A stretch of DNA of 13,864 nucleotides from Anaerolineales bacterium UBA3071 (GTDB taxonomy: Bacteria; Chloroflexota; Anaerolineae; UBA3071): the NCBI GenBank assembly GCA_002366755.1, contig DFBV01000011.1, positions 1 to 13,864 on the forward strand. Direction: 5' to 3'. Shown here piece by piece: positions 7,722 to 13,864 of this stretch. The position numbers and the translations under genes were made by a program. The notes beneath the pieces were generated by a model, which was given only the letters and a program-made list of their open reading frames with translations, was not told the DNA's origin and searched no databases. Numbering within the stretch: the first letter of the stretch is position 1; each line of letters opens with the position of its first letter.

Positions 7722-8528
7722 ATGATGACATCCGCAGATAAGTCCGTTGAAATCCACGGTAGGAATATAGAGACGGCTATTGATAATGGGCTAGCGGAGC
7801 TGGGCCTGAGGCGCGACCAGGTAGACATCGAAGTGCTACACCCTGGCAGTCGAGGCGTGCTGGGCATTGGTGCTGAGGATGCCATTGTGCGCCTGACGCC
7901 GCGGCTGCAACTCCCAACCGTCGAAGGCGAACGCATCAGGCGAGTGGAGGAAGAGATTGCAGAGGAAGTGGCGGCAGAGGAGATCGTAGTTGTGGAGGAA
8001 GCGGCAGAACCCGAGGAGGCGGTTGCCGTCGCGCCAGAAGCGGCGATGGAAGAAGTGGGCAGCGAAGAGACCTCTGCGCTGGCCCAGAATCTGCTCTCGT
8101 ATCTGCTAGACCATCTGGGGGTACAGGCCCAGGTGATGGCCCGCTATGGCGCTGCGGAGGAAGGGGAAGAGCCACCGCTGACATTGGATGTGGTCGGCAA
8201 GGATTTGGGCATCCTCATTGGTCGCCGGGGCGAAACGCTGGCCTCGTTGCAGTTCCTCATGCGCCTGATGGTCAACAATCATATCCATCGCTGGATCAAC
8301 CTGGTGGTGGATGTGGAGGGTTACAAGGCGCGGCGCGAGCGTATGCTGAGGGAATTGGCACTGCGCATGGCAGAGCGTGCGGTCGCCACCGGCCGCGTGG
8401 TAGCCTTGGAAGCGATGCCCGCCCGCGAGCGACGCCTCGTGCACGTCGCCCTGCGAGATCACCCTGACGTGACGACCCAGAGCATCGGCGAGGGAGAAGG
8501 CCGCAAGGTGACTATCATTCCTCGCTGA
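7722..8528 (+). CDS. khpB: RNA-binding protein Jag/KhpB (Jag-N, KH and R3H domains)
   Basis: This 268-residue cytoplasmic protein has the full Jag layout. The Jag-N domain is at about 8-58 (IEVLHPGSRGVLGIG). A very acidic Glu/Ala/Val linker spans 66-117. The KH domain at about 120-198 carries the loop GRRG (167-170), and the R3H domain at about 204-268 has Arg237-x3-His241. KhpB-type proteins bind RNA and in Firmicutes affect cell elongation and division; the yidC-jag gene pair is widespread. ATG 7722 is chosen over GTG 7719 and ATG 7725 because AAGGA at 7710-7714 is about 7 bases upstream. It is the last gene of the rpmH operon, 17 bases before the terminator. Confidence 0.94.
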   Translation: MMTSADKSVEIHGRNIETAIDNGLAELGLRRDQVDIEVLHPGSRGVLGIGAEDAIVRLTPRLQLPTVEGERIRRVEEEIAEEVAAEEIVVVEEAAEPEEAVAVAPEAAMEEVGSEETSALAQNLLSYLLDHLGVQAQVMARYGAAEEGEEPPLTLDVVGKDLGILIGRRGETLASLQFLMRLMVNNHIHRWINLVVDVEGYKARRERMLRELALRMAERAVATGRVVALEAMPARERRLVHVALRDHPDVTTQSIGEGEGRKVTIIPR

Positions 8529-8545
8529 GAAGGCGAGAGATTGGA

Positions 8546-8582
8546 AGCGGGGCGGCCTGTGGTGGCCGCCTCGCTTTGTTTC
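8546..8582 (+). terminator. Rho-independent terminator closing the rpmH-jag operon
   Basis: Twelve bases (8546-8557) pair fully with 8564-8575, with one G:U pair and a 6-base loop (TGTGGT), followed by TTGTTT. It lies just after the jag stop and 13 bases before the next -35 element. Confidence 0.85.
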
Positions 8583-8594
8583 TACTCCCTCCCC

Positions 8595-8623
8595 TTGACC
8601 GCTTGGCAGGAGTATGCTACAAT
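8595..8623 (+). promoter_or_regulatory. Sigma-70 promoter for the parAB-exosortase operon
   Basis: TTGACC (8595-8600) and TACAAT (8618-8623) are exactly 17 bases apart, and TG at 8615-8616 gives an extended -10 element. Predicted start is near 8630, leaving about 65 bases of leader before parA. Confidence 0.75.
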
Positions 8624-8636
8624 GTGGTTGATCGCA

Positions 8637-8657
8637 GGCCCATGTCGGCCATGGGCC
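8637..8657. promoter_or_regulatory. Inverted repeat in the parA leader, possible operator
   Basis: GGCCCATG (8637-8644) and CATGGGCC (8650-8657) form a perfect 8-base inverted repeat with a 5-base spacer, just downstream of the predicted start point. It could be an operator for autoregulation or an RNA hairpin. It does not resemble the parS consensus. Confidence 0.35.
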
Positions 8658-8694
8658 ATTCGCCATCGCCTACGCCAACGAACAGTGAGCGATC

Positions 8695-9486
8695 ATGACC
8701 CGAGTCTATGCCTTTGCCAACCAAAAAGGAGGAGTCGGCAAGACGACCACGGCTATCAGCCTGGGGGCCTATCTAGCTGCTGCTGGACGGCGGGTGCTCA
8801 TCGTGGATGCGGATCCACAGGCCAATGCCACCAGCAGCCTGGGCGTGGATTGGCCTGACCTCAAGCACTCTCTCTACGATGTACTTATCGGCCACGTTCC
8901 GATATCGGATATCACTATTTCTATTGAACAACCGTCAGCGGCTTTGGTGCCCTCGGCTCCGGAATTGGCCGGCGCGGAGGTGGAGATGGTGAGCATCATC
9001 CAACGGGAGTGGCTGCTGCGCGAGGCGCTGGGCCCCGTTCTGCCGCGCTACGACTACGTCTTCATAGACACGCCTCCCAGCCTGGGACTGCTCACGATCA
9101 ATGCCCTCACTGCAGCCCATCACGGCGTGATCATTCCCATTCAGTGCGAGTATCTGGCGCTGGAGGGCCTCAGTCACTTGCTGCACACCATTCAACTGGT
9201 GAGAGATAACCTGAACCCACGCCTGCGCGTGGCGGGGATGGTGATGACCATGTTCGATGCCCGCACCAACTTGGCCAAAGAGGTCGTCGACGAGGTGCGT
9301 CGTCACTTCCCGCAGCGGCTATTCCGAACGGTGGTTCCCCGCAGCGTGCGCCTGGGCGAAGCCCCCAGTTACGGTCAGACGATTCTCACCTACGCGCCTC
9401 GCTCTGCTGGGGCGCAGGCGTATGCGGCACTGGCGCAAGAATTCATGCAGCGAGAGGAGAATCTCACTCCTCCAACCCCGAGGTGA
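8695..9486 (+). CDS. parA: Chromosome partitioning ATPase ParA (Soj)
   Basis: This 263-residue protein is a chromosomal-type ParA: there is no N-terminal DNA-binding extension as in plasmid type Ia proteins. It has the deviant Walker A KGGVGKTT (11-18) with signature Lys11, the A' motif VDADPQAN (37-44) and Walker B VFIDTPPS (122-129). Such ATPases bind nucleoid DNA non-specifically when dimeric with ATP and are stimulated by ParB, which helps segregate the origin region. It is the first gene of its unit, followed after 4 bases by parB. The ATG at 8695 gives the standard N-terminus. Confidence 0.95.
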   Translation: MTRVYAFANQKGGVGKTTTAISLGAYLAAAGRRVLIVDADPQANATSSLGVDWPDLKHSLYDVLIGHVPISDITISIEQPSAALVPSAPELAGAEVEMVSIIQREWLLREALGPVLPRYDYVFIDTPPSLGLLTINALTAAHHGVIIPIQCEYLALEGLSHLLHTIQLVRDNLNPRLRVAGMVMTMFDARTNLAKEVVDEVRRHFPQRLFRTVVPRSVRLGEAPSYGQTILTYAPRSAGAQAYAALAQEFMQREENLTPPTPR

Positions 9487-9490
9487 TGCT

Positions 9491-10396
9491 ATGCCCACTA
9501 CCAAACGAGGACTTGGACGCGGTCTTGGTGCGCTCATCCCTGCCGAGCCATCCGAAGTGCCGGATCAGACGGGCGGCGTGTTGGAAGCGTCGGTAGAGGC
9601 CATCGCCCCCAACCCTCTGCAGCCGCGTCAGTCCATGGACGCCGAAGCACTAACTGAGTTGGCCGATTCCATCCGTGAACATGGCCTCATTCAGCCGCTC
9701 ATCGTCACCCGAGATGTGGAAGAAGATGGGGAAGGGACAGAGTATCAGTTGGTGGCCGGAGAGCGGCGCTGGCGGGCAGCACAGATGGCTGGACTCTCCA
9801 ACGTTCCTGTTATCATCAAAGAGGCTACCTCCCGGCAGAAGCTGGCGTGGGCGCTGGTGGAGAATTTGCAGCGGACTGACCTGAACCCGCTGGAAGCGGC
9901 GAATGCCTACCGCATGCTGATGGTCGAGTTCGGACTGACCCAGGAACAGGTGGCCGAGGAGGTGGGCAAGAGCCGGACGGCAGTGGCCAACTCCCTGCGA
10001 CTGCTGCGGTTGCCCAAGGAGATCAAGTCGGCGATTCTGGCGAGAAAGATCAGCGAAGGCCATGCTCGTGCACTGCTGGGACTTCCCACGCCTCAAGCGC
10101 AGCTCGCCGCACTAGCCGCGGTGCAGCGCCGCAACCTCAGTGTCCGACAGACTGAGGAACTGGTCCGTCGCACACTGGAGCGCGCAGAGAAGGAATCGCA
10201 GGGGGCGAGGGAGGAAGAAGACGCTCTCGAGGAAGCCTGGAAGATCGAGACTCAAGCGTTAGAAGAGCAGTTCCGCACTGCTCTGGGCACCAAGGTTGCC
10301 CTGACTCGTTCCAAACGGGGTGGCAAACTGGTGATCCGCTTCTACTCGGAGGAGGAACTGCAGCGCATCTACGAGTTAGTCGTCGGCGAGGGGTGA
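9491..10396 (+). CDS. parB: Chromosome partitioning protein ParB (Spo0J family)
   Basis: This 301-residue protein binds parS sites and, as a CTP-dependent clamp, spreads on DNA. The basic N-terminus KRGLGRGLGAL is the segment that in this family stimulates ParA. The ParB/Srx-type CTP-binding domain includes NPLQPR (41-46), GERRWRA (90-96) and ENLQR (124-128). A helix-turn-helix follows (about 149-170), then a charged linker and a C-terminal dimerisation region. The frame is open upstream of ATG 9491, but that stretch overlaps parA and lacks family similarity, and GAGGTGA lies just before this ATG. The stop overlaps a possible GTG start of the exosortase gene. Confidence 0.95.
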   Translation: MPTTKRGLGRGLGALIPAEPSEVPDQTGGVLEASVEAIAPNPLQPRQSMDAEALTELADSIREHGLIQPLIVTRDVEEDGEGTEYQLVAGERRWRAAQMAGLSNVPVIIKEATSRQKLAWALVENLQRTDLNPLEAANAYRMLMVEFGLTQEQVAEEVGKSRTAVANSLRLLRLPKEIKSAILARKISEGHARALLGLPTPQAQLAALAAVQRRNLSVRQTEELVRRTLERAEKESQGAREEEDALEEAWKIETQALEEQFRTALGTKVALTRSKRGGKLVIRFYSEEELQRIYELVVGEG

Positions 10397-10407
10397 GGAT
10401 AGGACCG

Positions 10408-11235
10408 ATGGCATTCGACAAACGTTCGGCACTGGCGGCTGCGCTGGTGGGGGTGCTGCTGCTGGCGCTTTCTTATCCCACACTGCGCTGGCTGGTCAAC
10501 GAGTGGTTAACCAACGACTACTACTCTCACGGCTGGCTGGTGCTGCCTGTGTCTGCTTTTCTGGCCTGGCGGCAATGGCCAAAGGGCGAGCGTGAGCCTG
10601 CCAACGTTGGTCTGATCCCTCTGGGCCTGGGGTTGGTCGGCTATCTAGTCGCCCTGTTGAACAAGGCCTACTTCCTGGCGGCGCTGGCGCTGATCGTGTT
10701 GCTGGCCGGGTTGGCCTGGTTCTTCCTGGGCACACGGGCGCTGCGACGCTTGACCTTTCCCATTGGCTTCCTGATCTTCATGGTACCGCTGCCGTTTGTG
10801 GAAAGGGCCAGCTTGCCGCTGCAACTCCTCACTGGAAGCTGCTCGACCGCGGTAGCGCGGGTCGTGGGCGTGGACGCCACGGTTCGTGGCGCCCAGGTCA
10901 CCTTGCCTAACGTGGACTTGGTGGTTGGGGCGCAATGCAGCGGGTTACGCTCCATCGTCGCCCTCTTCACGCTGGTGGCTATCTTCATCTACATGCTTGA
11001 TGGACCGTGGTGGGGCCACCTGCTGCTGGTGCTGTCGGCCATTCCCGTGGCTATCCTCGGCAATATCTTCCGCGTGGCTTCCTTGCTGTGGGTGGCCGAT
11101 ACCTGGGGGGCTGGCACCGGGATGACCTACTATCATGACTACTCCGGCTTCGTCTTCTTTCTGTTTGCCTTTGCCTTGCTGCTTCTGCTGAGCCGAGCAT
11201 TCCGATGTCGCGGGATACGCGCCGATATCTTGTAG
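10408..11235 (+). CDS. Exosortase (xrt family transpeptidase)
   Basis: This 275-residue, very hydrophobic protein has roughly eight membrane segments. Exosortases cleave PEP-CTERM signals at the membrane and pass the protein on to surface attachment. The three catalytic residues are recognisable: Cys177 in GAQCSGLRS, Arg222 in GNIFRV and His243 in YYHDYSGF. The N-terminal SHGWLVLPVSAFLAWRQW is also typical of the family. ATG 10408 is preferred over GTG 10393 because GAGG (10395-10398) is well placed for it. It follows parB closely and overlaps the EpsI gene by 31 bases, so it is probably in the parA unit. I cannot assign the xrt subtype. It is unusual to find it attached to parAB rather than to an exopolysaccharide cluster. 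Confidence 0.9.
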   Translation: MAFDKRSALAAALVGVLLLALSYPTLRWLVNEWLTNDYYSHGWLVLPVSAFLAWRQWPKGEREPANVGLIPLGLGLVGYLVALLNKAYFLAALALIVLLAGLAWFFLGTRALRRLTFPIGFLIFMVPLPFVERASLPLQLLTGSCSTAVARVVGVDATVRGAQVTLPNVDLVVGAQCSGLRSIVALFTLVAIFIYMLDGPWWGHLLLVLSAIPVAILGNIFRVASLLWVADTWGAGTGMTYYHDYSGFVFFLFAFALLLLLSRAFRCRGIRADIL

Positions 11236-11870
11236 TTCTCGTCATGCTGATCGTGGCCGTGCTGGTAGCGTTGCTCATTACCCAGCGGGAGACACTGTTG
11301 AGCCGTGCGCGCACCAACCAGGGCTTCCAATTCGTGGCCGACATCGACAACTGGCGGCGCACGGGGCGCGAGCGGGCACTGCGCACAGGCTACGACTTCC
11401 GCTTGGGCCCCAACCTGGACGATCTGCCGCTGGACATCGGCGACTGGCAGGGGCAGGACGTGCCGCAGACGAACCTGGAGGTCTTCATTCTCTTGGAGCC
11501 TGAGCATTACGTCTTTCGCCGCTACCAGCAGGCCGGTGGGCGCAGCCTCTGGTTCAGCCTCATCGGTAGCCGCAAGTCGAAGAGCTTTCACCCGCCGCAG
11601 ATTTGCTACGCCGCCGACGGATGGCAGACCGACGTCTCCTCGGAGCCCATTCCCGTGGGCGATGGCGAACTCTATGCTTTGAAGGTTGTCGCCAACAAGG
11701 GCGGGGCAACGCACGTTGTCCTCTACTTCTTCCTATGGCCCGACTTCGGACGCGATCCGGCAGAGGGCACGGTGCTGTTCAAGGTGACCGCACCGTTGGA
11801 GGGTAGCATCGAGGAAACCGTGCTACCGGAGAAAGCATTCATCCAGGAGTTCTTCACCGACGCGCGGTGA
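11205..11870 (+). CDS. epsI: EpsI family (DUF3485) exosortase-associated protein
   Basis: This 221-residue protein has one N-terminal membrane anchor (about 8-25) preceded by basic residues, so most of it should face outward. The family motif is present as HPPQICYAADGW (129-140), with LPLDIGDWQGQ upstream and an LYFFLW segment later. EpsI domains are found fused to or beside exosortases, and their exact biochemical role is not settled. The start at ATG 11205 keeps the basic N-terminus and overlaps the exosortase by 31 bases, suggesting coupled translation. A later in-frame ATG at 11244 would cut into the anchor. Confidence 0.85.
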   Translation: MSRDTRRYLVVLVMLIVAVLVALLITQRETLLSRARTNQGFQFVADIDNWRRTGRERALRTGYDFRLGPNLDDLPLDIGDWQGQDVPQTNLEVFILLEPEHYVFRRYQQAGGRSLWFSLIGSRKSKSFHPPQICYAADGWQTDVSSEPIPVGDGELYALKVVANKGGATHVVLYFFLWPDFGRDPAEGTVLFKVTAPLEGSIEETVLPEKAFIQEFFTDAR

Positions 11871-11871
11871 T

Positions 11872-11927
11872 CAGAGAGGGACAGGGGAGCAAAGGGACAA
11901 AGGAGCAGAGGAACCGGGGAACTGGAG
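11872..11927. repeat. Purine-rich array with 8-bp period
   Basis: Directly after the epsI stop, seven octamers follow without gaps, including GACAGGGG (11880), AGCAAAGG (11888), GACAAAGG (11896), AGCAGAGG (11904), AACCGGGG (11912) and AACTGGAG (11920). Most end in GG. The period matches the array inside the peptidase gene at 1300-1323. Confidence 0.6.
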
Positions 11928-11943
11928 AACTCTGTGCGCAGAA

Positions 11944-11976
11944 AACGTCCCCCAGTGACATTCACTGGGGGACGTT
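11944..11976. terminator. Bidirectional intrinsic terminator between converging units
   Basis: A perfect 15-base inverted repeat (11944-11958 and 11962-11976, GTCCCCCAGTGA core) has a 3-base loop. On the minus strand it ends in ACGTTTTC, a good intrinsic terminator for the PEP-CTERM gene. On the plus strand it is followed by a weaker T-rich stretch and can end the parA-epsI transcript. A smaller inverted repeat, GTGAGC/GCTCAC, lies at 11994-12015. Confidence 0.8.
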
Positions 11977-12033
11977 CTGTTACTTCTGATTCTGTGAGCG
12001 CTCAGGGCTGCTCACTCGTTGACGGAGGAACGT

Positions 12034-13864
12034 CTACTCTTCCTCCCGGCGGCGTCGCCGCAGTTGCAGTTGTGCGTACCCTGCCAGGCTCAGCAAGCCG
12101 CTTCCCATCAAGAGCATGGTGCTCGGCTCGGGGATCTCGCCTGGAGCGAAGTAGACCACTTCCGTCACCGTCTCGTTCGACTCTTCTGGCCCAGGCCCGC
12201 CGGTGAAGTCTACCACCGCCATGTCGTAGATGGTCTTGGGCAGATCAGCGGTGGGGATGTCGATCACTCGGCCAGTGATGGTGATGGTCACCTCTTCGCC
12301 CTCATTGAGCCAGCCGATGTGGGCGGTGACCGTCCGCGTGCCACTGTTCCATACCGCCATGCCCTGGGTGGTGTTCAGCCGGATGTACTCGAGGTACTCA
12401 CTGATCTCGTCCGTGACCACCACACCATCCGCAGGTCCGGGGCCTTCGCTGCTCACCGTGACGGTGAAGGTCAGGTCCTCGTGGCGGTGTACGTACTCCT
12501 TGTCCACAGCCTTGGTGATGACGATCTCGGGCCAGGCGTAGCCAAAGTCGGCGTTCAGGTAGTCCTCCCATGCGCCCAGGTTGATGGGGCCGTGTGGCTC
12601 CTGGATGCCGAAGCTGAGGTTCAAGCCCACTGGCACTGTGCTTTCATCCACGCCTACGCAGTAGGTGCCGATGGGTAGAGGGTCGAAGATGTACAGGCCG
12701 TCGGCATCGGTGACGCCGCTATCCAGCAGCACATCATCGGCGGTGTCGCAGAGGCCGTCCGCACCGGCATCGAGCAGGTTCACCGCCACATCAGCGATGC
12801 CTGCCTCGCCTGCATCCTGCTCACCGTCCCTATCCTCATCCAGCCAGACGAAGTCGCCGATGGAGCCACCCGGATAGTAACCAAAGTCGGCGTCCAGGTA
12901 GTCCTCACCGGGGACCAGATTGACGAGGAGCGGCTCAACTATGCCGGGGCTCAGGAAGACGTCCGCTGGCAGCGTGCTTTCAACCACGTCTACCCAGTAG
13001 ACACGCATCGGCAGTGGATCGAACAGATAGAAGCCGCTGGCGTCGGTGGTCGCGCTGCCTACCAGTATGTCGTCCGCTGTGCCGCCGATACCGTCGGGGC
13101 CAGCCTCGTACAGGTTCACCACCACGCCGGCAATGCCGTTCTCGCTGGCATCCTGCACAGCGTCGCCATTGGAGTCCAGCCACACGTAGTCGCCGATGGA
13201 GCCACCCGGATAGAAGCCGAAGTCGGCGTCCAGGTACTGCTCATCGGGGTCCAGGTCCGGAGCCAGAGCGATGGGCCCGTGTGGCATCGACATCCCAGGT
13301 GTGAGGAAGTGGTCTGCTGCCACAGTCGCCAGGTCCACGTTCACGCAGTAGTCGCCCTCGAGCAGCAGGTCAAACATGTATGCTCCGGCGGCGTCGGTCG
13401 TGCGGGTGTCCAGCCACGCGTCGTCGGCTGTGCCACAGACACCGTCCGCGCCGGCATCGTACAGGTTCAGCACCACGCCGGGCATGCCCGCCTCGCCTGC
13501 ATCCTGCACGGCGTTGGCATTGATGTCGAACCAGACCAGGTCGCCGATCTCGCTGGTGAAGATCACCGGCGTGATATCCTGATCCTCGGCGGGGTCAGTT
13601 CCGGGATCGTCATCGGAGATGACCGCCGTGTTGCTGATCTCCGCTGGGTCCACCAGATCGCGGTCCACGATGACCGTGAAGCTCACGCTACCGTTGGCTG
13701 GCGGGCAGAAGTCGCCCAGGTTCCAGGTCACCACGTTGGTTGCCGGGTCATGCACACCCTCACCCGTGGCGCTGTCGAACGTCGTGCCATCGGGCACAAG
13801 ATCGGTGATGATCACATTAGGCGCCGGCTCGTTGCCCGTAATCTCCCAGAGGATGGTGTAGGTC
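12034..13864 (-). CDS. PEP-CTERM surface protein with SdrD-B-like and DUF11-like repeats, 5' partial
   Basis: The frame is open to the right edge, so the start and signal peptide lie outside; about 610 residues are visible. In protein order: a DUF11-like domain (to about 13575); three SdrD-B/Cna-B-like repeats (13548-13210, 13197-12874, 12861-12538); a second DUF11-like domain (12534-12148); and a PEP-CTERM signal (12135-12037). That signal is IPEPS, a hydrophobic helix and a run of five arginines. Each SdrD-B repeat begins GD(L/Y/F)VW and has an acidic calcium-type loop (as in DSNGDAVQD). Two cysteines occur in repeats 1 and 3 but neither in repeat 2. It is likely an exported, adhesin-like protein anchored or released through the exosortase encoded at 10408-11235, with which it converges. 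Confidence 0.9.
   Translation of the reverse strand, partial: TYTILWEITGNEPAPNVIITDLVPDGTTFDSATGEGVHDPATNVVTWNLGDFCPPANGSVSFTVIVDRDLVDPAEISNTAVISDDDPGTDPAEDQDITPVIFTSEIGDLVWFDINANAVQDAGEAGMPGVVLNLYDAGADGVCGTADDAWLDTRTTDAAGAYMFDLLLEGDYCVNVDLATVAADHFLTPGMSMPHGPIALAPDLDPDEQYLDADFGFYPGGSIGDYVWLDSNGDAVQDASENGIAGVVVNLYEAGPDGIGGTADDILVGSATTDASGFYLFDPLPMRVYWVDVVESTLPADVFLSPGIVEPLLVNLVPGEDYLDADFGYYPGGSIGDFVWLDEDRDGEQDAGEAGIADVAVNLLDAGADGLCDTADDVLLDSGVTDADGLYIFDPLPIGTYCVGVDESTVPVGLNLSFGIQEPHGPINLGAWEDYLNADFGYAWPEIVITKAVDKEYVHRHEDLTFTVTVSSEGPGPADGVVVTDEISEYLEYIRLNTTQGMAVWNSGTRTVTAHIGWLNEGEEVTITITGRVIDIPTADLPKTIYDMAVVDFTGGPGPEESNETVTEVVYFAPGEIPEPSTMLLMGSGLLSLAGYAQLQLRRRRREEE
12037..12135 (-). other. PEP-CTERM sorting signal
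   Basis: The C-terminal 33 residues consist of IPEPS, a hydrophobic segment (MLLMGSGLLSLAGYAQL) and RRRRR followed by EEE. This three-part layout is the recognition signal of exosortases. The three acidic residues after the arginines are slightly unusual. Confidence 0.9.

Noticed and set aside
8529..10396. parS site near parAB
   Set aside because: I found no match to the conserved TGTTTCACGTGAAACA-type palindrome; the inverted repeat at 8637-8657 differs from it.
12019..12678. A 219-codon plus-strand frame opposite the PEP-CTERM gene
   Set aside because: It is antisense to the clear PEP-CTERM/DUF11 coding frame and carries no motif of its own.
12538..13548. DNA repeats or CRISPR-like array in the surface protein gene
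   Set aside because: The repeating pattern has a unit of over 300 bases, is imperfect, and follows the SdrD-B-like protein repeats.

Overview
The window is a GC-rich, gene-dense bacterial segment with no rRNA, tRNA, CRISPR array or insertion sequence that I can see. It carries the core block rpmH-rnpA-yidD-yidC-jag followed by parA-parB, which in many bacteria lies near the replication origin. The organism is probably Chloroflexota (Anaerolineae-like). That rests on the peptidase style (M28 with peptidase-MA-like modules), the lipoprotein-type YidC and the 8-bp simple-sequence arrays. It is an inference from general familiarity, not a marker-gene placement.

Layout, left to right. (1) 2-4234 (+): the 3' part of a very large multidomain protein with two M28 aminopeptidase domains. 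Between them lie two copies of an NTF2-like plus peptidase-MA-like module whose zinc motif is lost. (2) 4235-4505: intergenic, with a long near-perfect palindrome and a candidate promoter. (3) 4506-5582 (+): an ABC transporter ATPase of the Fe3+/polyamine/sulfate importer type, with no permease visible. (4) 5620-8582: a consensus promoter, a structured leader, then rpmH, rnpA, yidD, yidC and jag(khpB), tightly packed and closed by a clear intrinsic terminator. These genes cover ribosomal protein L34, RNase P protein, membrane protein insertion and an RNA-binding partner. YidC carries a C-terminal helix-hairpin-helix extension, and a possible frameshift may separate it from a basic tail. (5) 8595-11870: a second good promoter, then parA, parB, an exosortase and an EpsI-family protein, with short or overlapping junctions. 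This looks like one transcription unit joining chromosome partitioning to a surface-protein sorting enzyme. (6) 11872-11976: an 8-bp-period purine array and a perfect 15-bp hairpin shared by the two converging units. (7) 12034-13864 (-): a surface protein, cut by the window end, with DUF11-like and three SdrD-B-like repeats and a C-terminal PEP-CTERM sorting signal. It is a plausible substrate of the exosortase encoded next to it.

The most interesting part is the right half: exosortase, EpsI and PEP-CTERM substrate lie together, attached to parAB rather than to an exopolysaccharide locus. Also worth attention are the four-module peptidase, the YidC C-terminus, and the paired gain or loss of two cysteines across the SdrD-B repeats.
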